Assembly (NCBI GenBank): GCA_030549175.1
Contig: JAUKUA010000002.1
Coordinates: forward strand, 5,270,001-5,334,000
Source: Lasiosphaeris hirsuta
Lineage: Eukaryota > Ascomycota > Sordariomycetes > Sordariales > Lasiosphaeriaceae
Direction of reading: 5' to 3'
DNA length: 64,000 nt
Made by a program: the position numbers and the translations under genes. The notes below the pieces were generated by a model. That model searched no databases and was not told the DNA's origin. It worked only from the letters and a program-made list of their open reading frames with translations. Of this stretch, positions 37,514 through 48,370 are shown one piece after another. The stretch's first letter is position 1, and the number at the start of each line of letters is the position of its first letter.

Positions 37514-38255
37514 CTATCCCACCTCGGCTACATGTATGACATCAACAAGACGGATGGCAGCGTCTACGTGGGAAAGGGAAACAGCCCCAAGGCCGGCAGC
37601 GGCGGCCGTGGTGCGCGATCTTTTTCGATCCTTGCAGGCGGCAACACGGACCGTCATCACCCTAAGAGAGGTAAGCGTTAGGATATGGGGCTTGTGCTTA
37701 GAAAGAGAGAGAAAACGTACTTGCTGTGGAGGGGTCGGCAAAATTTGTCCGTGAAGCCCTCTGCACCATCTTGCTTGATCAAGTCCGAATGCCAAACCTT
37801 GACCGCTCCTCCCGGAGTGGACCTCCGGTAGCGCAACAATCTAGATAGCTCCGTTGACCTTGGCGATGAGCGGAGGCGAAGGAGTGCTTAGCCATGCGTT
37901 GCAGCTGTCTCTCTGTCGCGAGTTCCATAGGAAGGGCTAACTGCACCAGAACAACGGCATGGAGGCTCGGATACTTGGCAAAGTAATGGGTGGCACATTT
38001 GCCTGGGTCCACATGGCTATTGGTGGCAGTGATGATAAAGATCGAGGTAGGTGATTTCATGTGACCCTCTCTTCAGACCGCTAAGGTGTTGTTGCAGACC
38101 GTCGAGATATTATCGTCCTTTTTGACAGGCACTAGAAGCAACTCGCGCGCGAGTGGGCCTATGGGTACAGGGATGTGATTGATAGACTCAAGGCCAGCGG
38201 TTACGATGGAGTAGACCGCCAGCTGGAGCATCAATAACGATTCGCGAGGACACAT
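37514..38255 (-). pseudogene. Decayed ORF of unknown family
   Basis: The minus strand has one frame from 38255 to about 37860 with a single in-frame TGA at 38073-38075 (one step from CGA). Coding-like sequence then moves to another frame (GGAVKVWHSDLIKQDGAEGF near 37740-37810), which ends at a GTACGT donor-like site. A possible further exon follows a TTAG acceptor near 37670. I do not recognise a domain. The opposite strand between 37520 and 37680 is also open, so strand choice is uncertain. Its position next to the F-box relic and the MITE suggests one accessory island. Confidence 0.35.
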
Positions 38256-39761
38256 GGTGGTGAGCTTTCCTGTCGACGGATCAAATTACCAAGGGAAACA
38301 CGGTTAGAGTAATTTAGATAAAGTAGGGTAGGGATACCAGAAGCAGACTTACAAAAGGTATCTCCCTATTCATAGCGGCAGAATCTTGTCGAGAGGCTCG
38401 GCCTTGTCCGGGTCAAGACCCGCCCAAAAGGGACGGGAGGGGGTTTCCTGGTATTTATCAACTCTTGTGCCCTACCGAGGAGAGGGGGGGGCCTTCTTGC
38501 TGCTCACCATGATTTGTCAGTATCTGCACCAAAGGCGCGATTTCCGGCGTCAGGCTTGGAAGAGTCTGGTATTGGGATGCCAGGTGTAGAAAGGACCTGA
38601 ACGAGCCTGTTTGGTGCTGGGCGTGGAAAGGCATGAAACCGATTTTTAGGGCAAGTAAAGTGAATGGCACTACGTCCTTTATGCCTTTTCTACGTAAGCG
38701 CTAAATTGGTGTCTTCTTTGTTCTGGGTTCGCGGTTCGTGGTTCGTGTCGATATCCTTCTGTGGGCAAGATAAGGGCAGGCGCGATGTCAATTTCTACGC
38801 CTTCCTCCGTAGCAAACCTGGGCTTCGCACTAAGCAATCAAGGCATTTAGGTTTTAGGTGAACGGTGAAGATACACCCTGGCCCGCGACCTGTCGTCAAC
38901 TTGCCTCTGCGCTAATGCACCGCCTTTCCAGCCGCACCCCACCGCAGCGCACCGTGACGTATAGGTAGGTATATGTACATACCCAAGGTAGTCAAAGTGC
39001 TCTTCCCCCATTAGGTAGGTTACAAGGTTCATGTGCTAGCTCTCCCTGCCGCACTCCACGGATCACATCTCGACATCAGTTTTGACCAGCCGTCTCGATA
39101 TTTCTCGAGCAACCAAGTTGGTATGTACCCCTGAGCGCCGGCAGCAGAGTTGATGTGGGTGGGCAAAAATAACCCTGGGCACCTCCTTCACCCTGTGGCT
39201 CCTCGTGAGGATACATATATGCCCGTCGGCGCGGCCCGCCCAAGGCACCTCCCGAGGGAGGAAGTGAGAAAACCTCGGGGTGCAACACGCCACTGGGCCT
39301 GTCATTCCCATCGCTCCATCATGCCATGCACGCGCCTACCAATCGCATCTTTCAAATGCCTTCCCCCAAATCCGCCATCTGCAAAGCAGAGGAACGCGTC
39401 AATACTTGCGTGTTGCACAAGGGCCTGGCTTTGCTACCCTCCGGCCCTATCATGCCTGCTCATCGTTGTGTCGGCTCAACTTACACCAGTCGCCTCTTTC
39501 GAGTATGCTCGGCGTCTCCCATGCCATAACCCTAACCCTTGTGAACAGCAAAGATGGGCTTATTGATGTTGTGCCTTTGACTGGATAGGTGGTAGGTATC
39601 TTGGATAATTGCTGAATCTAATCAGACCCGACCCTCGCTCGCTAATCTATCGCTTGAAGGGCGCTGAGTGCACACGAGAGATATCGGACACAGGGCACCC
39701 CACAACAGAAGACAACCGCCTCTTTTCAGCTCATCAGACATGCAGCCCAAACAAGGTGTTT
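38256..39761. other. Intergenic region, no gene seen
   Basis: No ORF with family resemblance or splice pattern was found. It contains a two-unit telomere-like motif (AACCCTAACCC) at 39528-39538. The right end is the 3' flank of the SHB17-like gene. Confidence 0.5.
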
Positions 39762-40818
39762 CTACAGAGGGACGATGAAGGCACCGCCGAGGAGGATGGC
39801 AGGCTCGTCGATGCTGTGGTGCTCATAGCTGAAAGCGGTCAGTACGTTGTTGGCACAGGCCACACATTACGAGACGGCAGAACATACCTCAGCGTGCCCA
39901 CGCCACCGGCCTCGAGCAGAAAGGTAGGACTGTCCTGTAGCGACTTGCCTGCCCAGCGCATCGCAAAAGCGCGGAGGATGTGGCCATGGGCTACTACTAG
40001 CACGTCGCCCGGCACCGAACCGCCCGCCATGACAGGTGCCTGCCACCTGTCCCGGATGTCCTTGATGAGCCGGTCCAGGCGCTCGGTGATGTCTTCTGGG
40101 CTCCTAGTTAGGGGTCAGTGACCTGAGTTGGTTCTGCCTCGGGTAGGCTATGTCAAAAACATAGCCAGACTTGGAGCTTACTCTCCACCCGGGCAGCCGT
40201 CCCGCCAGATGTCCCAAGCCGGGTCGAGCCCTTGCTGCTTCCGCAACAGGCGGATATTGGGGGTGGTGATGCCTTCATAGTCGCCGTAGTCCCACTCCCG
40301 GATATCCTCGGTGATCTCCACCGCGGCCTCACATAGCTTGCTGTCCTCCAGGCTATCGCCGTGGGGCGCCCATGGCAGGGGGTGCTGGAGCCCGAGGTTG
40401 AGGAGCTCAAAGGTGCGCTGGGCCCGTTTCCTCGGGGACACGTATCTGCATCACGACAGTCAACACTCTTGACTGGGACAACTGTACCCGACGATCGACA
40501 TTTGAGGGACGACCCTGCGCATATGATGCACATCGGCTACGTACATACGCATCGCACAGACAAGAAACCAGACAACATGGGACGAATGACAAAGTGAACT
40601 ACCCCACACCGACACACAGACACACAGACACACACTTACATGTGCGCCAGCTTCTTGGGAACAATCAAACGGTCATCGCCGACGAGGGCACTCCCGGTGG
40701 CCTTGACGCGCTTCTCGCCGTTGGCCGTGAGGGGGATGTCGGTGGAGCCCGTGTGCCGCCCATTGAGCGACCACTCGGTCTCGCCGTGGCGGACGATGAA
40801 GACGCGGGGAGTTGCCAT
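39762..40818 (-). CDS. SHB17: Histidine-phosphatase family protein, sedoheptulose-1,7-bisphosphatase SHB17-like
   Basis: Four exons on the minus strand, 40818-40640, 40445-40182, 40103-39888 and 39828-39762, give 241 aa with standard splice sites and unbroken frame. The branch-4 phosphohydrolase signature RHGETEW places the phospho-accepting His at residue 11. The second catalytic His is in [11 protein letters not shown] (about 187). [10 protein letters not shown] and [12 protein letters not shown] are strongly conserved in yeast Shb17, and the C-terminus ends [20 protein letters not shown] as in that family. Known role: hydrolysis of sedoheptulose-1,7-bisphosphate to sedoheptulose-7-phosphate, feeding riboneogenesis in the cytosol. 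It is somewhat shorter than yeast Shb17. Other histidine phosphatases are possible, but the WRDGC block supports SHB17. Intron 1 carries a CACAGACA repeat. Confidence 0.85.
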
Positions 40819-41777
40819 CTTTCTGTCTACTGTAGTTTGTTGAACCTGCAAAAGAGAGTTTAGATTAGGTTTAGCTTGTCGTCATAGTCAGGGCTGTGGG
40901 ACTCTGTGAGACGCCAGACTAGCCCGTTGCTAGACCCCTGTGTTGCGGAGTTGGGACTGGAGACAGGGCAGCACTAACCAGGGTTGGGCGCGACAGGCCT
41001 AGACGAAAAGTTCGTGGTATGCTCTTCGTTGCTTTCTTTCTGGTGAACCGTTAAGCCCGGACAAGTGAGGTTGGCAATCGGTGCCGCCCGTCCGTCCCGA
41101 TCGCTTGGAGATCCCGAGGCCAAGACACCCCGCCAAACAAGCCCGTTTCGTAATTCGGGGGCGATCTCAACGGCCAACCCTAGACTCGATCGAGCGAAGG
41201 AGCAAAAGAGGACACAAAACGCTGCCAACGGCCAGATAAAACAGACACTAGAATAATCCATCTTATAGACAGACATAACATCTCTATCCCCATCTGTCCA
41301 CCTCCGAAATGAAGGGAACGGACGGAAAGTGGCAGCGCGATTACTAAGGGCACTCTGCCTGCCCCTGGCTCCCACACGTGGGTTCGCGGGGCACCCTGGC
41401 TCGGTCAGCTTGGCGAGCTCTGAGCACCAGCTTGCCCCAGCGGCCAGGAGATTTCGAGCTAGCGCCGTACCCACACCCGCGTCATCAACAAACTCCGTCA
41501 GCTCCGCCAATTCCAACACCCACCCACTCCATCCCACCTTGACCGGACCGTGCTCGCACCGCCCTGTACCCGCCCCGATCGACGCCGATTTTCCCGATAT
41601 CCCCGACTCCGACTCCAACGACGAACACCGCGGCAGCAGCACGCCAGAAGCACGGTGCCTCGAACCACCAGATCCAGGACCACGGGGGACCACCACCGGC
41701 ACTCGCAGACTACCACCACGACCACGACCACGACCACGCACGTCGCGCAGCAGCAGCACCTCCTCCCACGCCCCCCA
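40819..41777. other. Divergent intergenic region (SHB17-like gene and small membrane protein)
   Basis: The promoters of both flanking genes must lie here. Long open frames run on both strands (minus 40974-41987; plus 41329-41853 and 41550 onward). The minus frame overlaps the downstream gene and has no family signal. The plus frame from ATG 41550 is continuous with the downstream gene and could be an N-terminal extension. Confidence 0.5.
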
Positions 41778-42392
41778 ATGGGCCTCATATCGCCCTTCCG
41801 GAACCGCAAGAACCAACTCCCCAACCCCAAAAAAGCCAAGAACAAAGCCCTGAAGCTCTTTGGAAACGTCATTGGGAGTGACCCGATAAAGTATCCGCAG
41901 CCCAAGATCCTGACGCCCGAACCCCCCCAACCCGGAGGAAGGGGAGAGGCCGTCCCGCGAGCCCTCCACCCGGTCCTCCAGAACCAACCGGCGGCGCCGC
42001 TGCCGCCCGCGGGGGCGCCCGTGGGGCGGCCCCCGCGCATCTTCCGCGGGCCCTTCGCCACCTGGCCGCGCCGCCAGCGGTACATGGTCACCGCCGGGTT
42101 CGCGGGGTGCATCATCATCGGGACGCTAGCGGGCGCCGTGCTGAAGATGAACCAGGAGGTCAAGGCCGTGAGTCCCCCTTTTATATATATCTCTGTGACA
42201 CTGCGGGCGGGTGATGCTAACACGGGGCTATAGGAGAAGCAGAAAATGCGGGAGGCTACGGTGGATGAGCGCGTTGCCTTTCTCGAGGAGCGGAGGGAGT
42301 ACCTGGTCGGGCAGAAGGCGGAGCTGGACAAGAAGATTGGGGGGCTGCATGAGCGGATGAAGGCGCGGGAGAGCGGGCTGTCGGGGAGGTGA
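41778..42392 (+). CDS. Small membrane protein with C-terminal coiled coil, function unknown
   Basis: Two exons, 41778-42167 and 42234-42392, give 182 aa; the intron has GTGAGT, a TGCTAAC branch site and TAG. The N-terminal ~90 residues are basic and Pro-rich (FRNRKNQLPNPKKAKNKALK, then KYPQPKILTPEPPQP). One hydrophobic segment at about residues 103-122 (YMVTAGFAGCIIIGTLAGAV) should span a membrane. The rest is a charged helix (DERVAFLEERREYLVGQKAE) with coiled-coil character. I do not recognise a named family. A mitochondrial inner-membrane or organelle-tethering role is possible but only a guess from the layout. The start MGLISPF was chosen as the first Met of the conserved-looking block. 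An upstream in-frame ATG at 41550 would add 76 Arg/Thr-rich residues, which could be a presequence. Confidence 0.7.
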
Positions 42393-43080
42393 TGGACTTA
42401 TGTCTCCGGAGGGAACGGGTCCTGGTGAGGGGCCTGGGCCTTGCTATTGCGACATGTCGCGAGTCGGCGAAGCTGTCTGGTTGAGGCTGGCGACGTCGAA
42501 GACCGTCTCCACGTTCAGGACCGAACGCTCAAGGAGCGGTATTGTTTGAGTACTGGCGACTCGGCCGCATGTACAACACCAACATAGGGAAGCTACAACG
42601 CACCCAAGCTAGGGGCAGCTATTCATGTATCTATTTGTATTCGTATGAGACCTCCCCAAGAAAAAGAGCTGCATCATGACACTAGACCAGCATTGTTGGA
42701 GGATTTTGAAGTTGTGGGGAGTAGCAAGCCAGGTTACTTCTAAAGGCTGATTGATAGCTCAACTCCGACATGCAGGCACAGGGAAACCTTGATATTGACA
42801 ACCAAGAGGTTGTATGCATCCATGTCAACAGAGAATAGCTCACGCATGAACTCAGGTTGCATAGTAAGCAAGCACAAGGCAATCAGCAATTCTCGTCTAC
42901 GGTGCAAGCCGCCCTAGTCTAGCTCGCGCCAAGTCCGTTCCGCCACTTTTTGTTCTGTATGCTAAACCTAACATGAACTCCTCCGTGCCATGTGATGTCC
43001 GGCCATGCGCAACTAGTTTTGCTATCCGGCAAACCTTGGATACAACGCCATGCATCTCTGCTCCGTGACAAAGAACAACC
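42393..43080. other. Convergent intergenic region
   Basis: This lies between the 3' ends of the small membrane protein gene and the UBP6 gene, and no ORF of interest was seen. It presumably holds both 3' UTRs. Confidence 0.6.
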
Positions 43081-44923
43081 CTACTTCATCAGCCCCTCCG
43101 CGCTCGGCAGTGGAATGTCGCGGTACAGCAAGATGAGCGCCGAGTGTGACTCGCCACCACCAGCCAGAGCATCGATCTTGTCCGGCGTCACCTCTGACAC
43201 TTTGTCGTCGTTGAACCACCACCAGTTGCCGTCCTCCTCGCCGATCTTGCCCGTCTTCGGGTCGCGTGGACCGGTCTTCTTGACGTACGCCGTGTAGTGA
43301 CCACTATCAGCACTCGCGCCTTGGTGGGTGACGACACCGCGCAACTCGTACAGACCTGACTGGCTAGCGCCTTCGTCCTTGCGCAGCTCCGGATCGATGA
43401 CCGCGTACAGCTCCTTTTTGGCCGCTAGCAACGCCGCGTCTTGCTCGGCCTCGAACTCGGCATCCGTCTTGTACACCTCGGTGTCGCCCATCTCGACATC
43501 GCCATCGGCTGATGTGGAGCCACCGGCCTTCTTGTCGTCCTTTTTCTTCTTGTCATCCTTCTTCTTCTTGTCGTCTTTCTTGTCGTCAAAAGAGTCACCA
43601 ACATCCGAGATGTTCTTCTTGCGCCTCTTCCGTGCCCGATCAATATCCTCCTCATCCTTGCGCACCTCGCGCACCTTGTCGCGGACGGGGACGAGCGCGG
43701 CGCGCAACTCATCAGTGCAAAACTCAACGGCGTCTAGCTCATGCGGGAACACGACCTTGCGCATAATCTTGGCCTTCTTTTGAACCTCTCGCTTCCAGAA
43801 AAAGCGCACAAAGTGGACTGTCAGATAGCGCGGCAGACGTGAGATCTTAGATTTTTTGGTGTAAATGGTCTCGCGGTCAAGCGCCTCCGACTTCTTCTCA
43901 ATCTTCTCCGTGAGACCGTTGAGGATGCCATCACGTAGGTGGTTGGTCTGGCCATCAATGTGGCAGTTGAGCTTGAGGAACGACTCCTTGGATGTCGTCG
44001 GCTCCTCGCCTGCCTGAAGGGCCGCCGGGTCGTCGCACTCGAGAACGGTAGTGAACTGGCCTGCCATGTACTGGTTGATGAATGAGCTGTTGCGGGAACC
44101 ACTACCAGATTCGGGTCCCACCGGCAGCTGTAGCTTCTGCTGGAGCTGGTTCACGATTTGCGACCATGCCTCTTCTGCGTCCTGCTGCGCATAGCCGTGT
44201 CCATTCTTGGCACGCTCAGCAAACTGGGGGAATGCGATTCGGAGGGCGTTCAGGAAGTTAAACGGAGGCATACCCTCTTGCGTCTTGGACATGCCTTTAT
44301 ACAGGTCCTTCAGCTGGTTGGTGAGGTCGAGCTGGGGGATGGGGGGGTCGGCAGCGCTTGTGCTGTGGAACTCATACTTGCCGAGCGCATCTTGAAGCTC
44401 GGGAATGGAGCGGAGAGTTTGGAGAGTCGAGTTGAGGTAGCAAGTGTTTCCCAGATTGACGAGGCCAGCGGGCGTAGCGCCGACCTGCTGCGCCGCCTCG
44501 GCCTCGGTCATGTCCTCGACAAACTTAACCTTTTCCGTTGGTCGCACAATCGCACCGCCACCGTCCCCAGGAGTTCCCATCATCATGATAACCTGGCCGG
44601 GCTTGAGGCCAAGTTTGCCCATGTCGGCATCATCCTTGAGCTGCCCACCCTTGAGGAGGATCTTTTGGCGCTCGGGTTCGACTCCGGTAAGACTGAAGAG
44701 CTGGTACTTGAAGACTTCGCCAACAGATTCGGTGTCGACCTCGACATCGTACTTCTTGCCCTGGTGCTTGACCACCACTGTGAAGACGCGATCAGCTCGG
44801 TGAACCACCTTGTTTATGCATACCAACAGCCTCAACGACGGCACCGACCGTGTGCAAATGGAGGATGGAGGGGATGTAGGGGCTAGAGGGGCTAGAGGGG
44901 CACGTCGTACCGTTGACTGCCAT
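43081..44923 (-). CDS. UBP6: Ubiquitin carboxyl-terminal hydrolase 6 (proteasome-associated, UBP6/USP14)
   Basis: Exon 1 is only 13 nt (44923-44911), followed by a 133-bp intron and a single long exon 44777-43081; the product is 569 aa. An N-terminal ubiquitin-like domain (~4-75: VVVKHQGKKYDVEV, LTGVEPERQKILLKGGQ, MMMGTPG) is the proteasome-docking part. The Cys box GLVNLGNTCYLNSTLQTL puts the nucleophile at C117. The His box DSGHYTAYVKK has its His near 498, followed by NWWWFNDDKVSEV, completing a C19 peptidase core. Function: trims ubiquitin chains at the 19S Rpn1 subunit. It is longer than yeast Ubp6 (499 aa), chiefly through a Lys/Asp-rich insert (repeated DDKKKK units near 43529-43592) followed by an acidic linker. 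A start inside the longer open frame (44949) was rejected because the spliced MAVN start restores the canonical N-terminus. Confidence 0.93.
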
Positions 44924-45422
44924 TTTGGATGCCGTTTGAATGGTGGCACAGGACAAGGGGGCTAGGAAAGAAAAAGACCAAGTGCGCCGCAGCTTGTTGG
45001 GAGCTTTATGTCTGGCGGATGGTAAGGCAGCCCTGTGCTTCGTCACCTCGGGGCTTCCCAGCAGTTGGGGTTTTGTGGAAGGCGACCGAAAGGCGCGGGG
45101 GGAGGTTATGTGGCTGCAGGGGAGTTGCAAGTATCGAGCACAGCCAAGCCACAAAATGCAACAGCCCAAGAACCCTGTTCCAAGAGCAACCCCGCTAATC
45201 TGAAGGTACCTGGTGTCCCTGTGTCCCGCCCTGCCCCACCCCCCTCCCACCTTGAATCTGGTAGCTGCGTAACCGTGCGGCTTTGTGCCAAGCAACTGAG
45301 TTGAAGTCCACGACCCGACGACACCGACGACAGCGGGGCGACATCATTACTGAGCACCGCGAGGCCGACCAAACATCACGAGCAGGGCCACGCAGAGCAG
45401 AGAACGACAGAATACAGGCGCC
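44924..45422. promoter_or_regulatory. Divergent promoter region of UBP6 and ARPC4
   Basis: Only 499 bp separate the two start codons, so regulatory elements are shared or interleaved. Both genes place an intron right after the start (13-nt and 3-nt first exons). No TATA box or specific operator was recognised. Confidence 0.6.
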
Positions 45423-46131
45423 ATGGTAAGACTGACCGCCGCCTCCGTGCCCCTATTGTGCCCCTATTGTGCCCAGCTCACCGTGTGTCGCAACCACCTA
45501 GTCGCAATCGCTCCGCCCCTACCTCCAGGCTGTACGCAGCAGTCTCACGGCCGCCCTCTGCCTCTCCAACTTCGCGTCCCAAACCGCCGAGCGACACAAT
45601 GTGCCCGAGGTCGAGGCACGCACTTCACCCGAGGTTCTGCTGACCCCGTTGACGATTGCGCGCAACGAGAACGAGCGTGTGCTCATCGAGCCAAGTATCA
45701 ACAGCATCCGCATCAGCATCAAGATCAAGCAGGCCGACGAGATCGAACACATCCTGGTCCACAAGTTCACCCGCTTCCTGACCCAGCGTGCCGAATCCTT
45801 CTTTATCCTGCGGAGGAAGCCTATCAAGGGCTACGACATCTCATTCCTCATCACCAACTTCCACACGGAGGAGATGCTGAAGCATAAGCTTGTCGATTTC
45901 ATCATCCAGTTCATGGAGGAGGTGGACAAGGAGATCTCGGAGATGAAGCTATTTGTACGGCCCCTTCTCACCTTCCCTGCACATGGAGACTGACACCCAT
46001 GATAGTTGAATGCACGGGCGCGTTTCGTTGCCGAGTCTTTCTTGACACCGGTATGTGCACCCCCTAGCCCCTGGATCCCCCTTTGTTTCTCCAAACATCT
46101 CATCCTAACGCTTTTCACCCAGTTCGATTAA
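45423..46131 (+). CDS. ARC19: Arp2/3 complex subunit 4 (ARPC4/Arc19, 20 kDa)
   Basis: Four exons, 45423-45425 (the ATG alone), 45502-45954, 46006-46050 and 46123-46131 (three codons with the stop), give 169 aa, the usual ARPC4 length. The sequence is highly conserved: [19 protein letters not shown], a HNVPEVE motif, [40 protein letters not shown] and the C-terminal [20 protein letters not shown]4 forms the core of the Arp2/3 complex with ARPC2 and nucleates branched actin at endocytic sites. The ATG-only first exon with GTAAGA directly after it is inferred from frame. No alternative downstream ATG would keep the conserved N-terminus. Confidence 0.93.
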
Positions 46132-46540
46132 GCGGGGCTTACGAAGGTTGATGGGAATTAAAATGATTTATGTACAGGCGGCTGCTTCAGGTGGGAACCT
46201 GCTTTCCAATATCTGGGTAGAAGACTACCTGCAAGTATCACGACTTGGACGGACGCATCGCGCTTGGCGTTTCTGGGCGAAAACAGAAATTACTGCTGGA
46301 CTTGCCGACCCATCGTGACTTCTAGGTGATCACGCCAGATGACTAACCAGGTGACCTACACCACCCGCGACTTCCTCTCCAGAGGTACCCCCACTGCCTT
46401 TGGTGTTTCATAATGGCCCTCGTGCCAACAGAGTTTGGCTCGGCAAGTTCGCCCTTTCCCCGCCGTGACCCGGGTCTTTGACGCTTGACCCCGATCAGTT
46501 CCTCCCTTCGTGCCCATCCCCCCTACCCCCCTCAAGGATT
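46132..46540. other. ARPC4 3' flank
   Basis: No gene is called. Short open pieces (near 46220-46330) may belong to the decayed ORF that follows but could not be spliced to it. Confidence 0.4.
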
Positions 46541-47250
46541 AGGATCGGAGATATGGCGGGGATAGATTGCAGCCGCCCTACTCCGTGAGGGCATACCAAT
46601 GCGCTGTTCCAGGCCCGCTGGACTCTTGGCTGCGAGCCTCGTAGAACGATGAACTTCCTCGCCATCGGATTTCCTCGGGCCTTCACAGCTAAGCCTCCTC
46701 GTGAACACCAAGCCAGCCCTAGTATGAGCTGTAATTAATATGCCCCATCTATCCACGAGGGTGAGGCCATCTACCTAGCCACCAGGTTGATCTTTCGAGA
46801 CTTTACAGGCAAGCTACAGGCAACATTCCATTCAAAGGTAAGGCACTCACTCACGCAGCCTATAGGGATTACACTGACGTGGCTTCACAGATTGTGCGGT
46901 ATCAATTTGCAAGTACCGAGGGTGTCGACATTGACGGGTTAGGGGGGGAGGCCCGGGCGCCTGAAGCTCAGCAACAGGTCATTCGCCCACAGTTCTACCG
47001 AGACTCGATTTACCAAGAAATCAATCCAGTCCAGGCAAGAAGCATCAAGGTCAGTTAAAGTCTGCCCAGCGGGGTTTCAAGGCCGACATTCGGTTTGATT
47101 TCCCAAGTTGGCAACAGGGCAAGGTCTCTTATTCACCAACAGAAGGTGTCACTACAACGTTTTGACACTGAATCCCGTTCAGTAGAGTAAGCTCAAGGTA
47201 GTCAGATGGCTCAGGCTCCCCAGACCAGCTCAAAAAGTCGATGGGCTATA
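46541..47250 (+). pseudogene. Decayed multi-exon ORF, unknown family
   Basis: A coding-like frame runs from about 46541 to 46837. Stops at 46586-46588 (TGA) and 46736-46738 (TAA) are each one C-to-T step from CGA and CAA. It reads HEGEAIYLATRLIFRDFTGK before a clean GTAAGG donor at 46838. The next exon, 46891-47049, is open (VRYQFASTEGVDIDG, FYRDSIYQEINPVQARS) and ends at GTCAGT. A third piece after 47105 (LLFTNRRCHYNVLTLNPVQ) hits a TAG. The preserved splice sites and frame argue that this was a gene. I cannot name a domain. It is probably a dead accessory gene. Confidence 0.45.
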
Positions 47251-48370
47251 ACTTAACAAGGGTCACATGGGGTAGGTCAAAGACCGTGTGGCCTTGCAGA
47301 CGGGTCAAGGATAAAGGCGAGTATTACTATAGTACAATTTCGACCAAGTATGCTCTTCCCCTACTAGTCAAGGTCCTGTCACTAGCCACATTGTTAAGGG
47401 CAAATGCTGTGACTGTTTTGCACTCTTGCAGGAAAATTCACTCTCCATTCTACCAGGCCCGTCCATCCAACCAGAGACGCCCATGAACAATAACTATCTC
47501 GACCAACCCCACAATAGTGCAAGAGCACAATAGGACCTCCCTTCTATCTACCCATTGTACACCCAAGCTTCGGAGACAGCTTGCGGAAAGTCTCTCTTTG
47601 AGACTGCAAGGCTTCGGTTATCCCTACTCTCGTCTTCAACTTACCATCACTCGGAACTTTCCTCCTCAACTTATCCACACATCACATCACTTCCAGTCAT
47701 TAGCGAACTTGCCGGTATCCCCAACATCAGGTACGTACCAAATACTCAGGTATCATCACGATACTTGAAGTTAGCTTGTCATGCCTCTATCCTCACACAC
47801 AACACCTCTGCCCTAAACCCTCAAAGCCTCGGCCGCAGCACATGTGATTGTGTCCCTGACCTGTATCCGCGTTCCTCTGGCCCTTCCCCAGCCCAAGCAG
47901 GACTACGGGAGGAGTCTTTGATGCGGTAGACGCGGTAACGCGCGATCCTAGACGCGTAGGGTGCGGCTTCATGTCTCTTTCCCTTGTCTGAAAACCTCTC
48001 GATTCCCTTGCACGGTCACTTCACGGTCGGCGGTCGGCGGTCACTAAGTCGCCAACCCATCCACTCACTGGTCACTCACCTTCCGGTAGTCCTGGCGCCT
48101 TACCGAGTCTCGGCCGCCAGAGATCCGGCACGCGCTGGAATATGCAGCCCTGGACCTCTTCCTCTTTCCTTACACCTCACCAAACTTTCTGCCATCCCTC
48201 TTCCCATATTTCCTCATTCTGCACCCATTCTCAGCATACCTACGACCGCACATCACTTCAGCCTTCGCTCTGGCTTGGCAAAGGTCACTATCGCAGGTTT
48301 ATGCTAACTTTTGATTTCTAAAGCATTCTTTGCCAATACCCAGATCTTGAGCAGATCGCCTTGTGTCAAG
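47251..48370. other. Upstream region of the RRM gene
   Basis: No ORF with family signal was found. From about 47900 the sequence becomes pyrimidine-rich, as is common in fungal promoters and leaders. Regulatory sites were not identified. Confidence 0.5.

Noticed and set aside
40974..41987. 337-codon minus-strand ORF overlapping the small membrane protein gene
   Set aside because: Antisense to a better-supported spliced gene and without domain signal.
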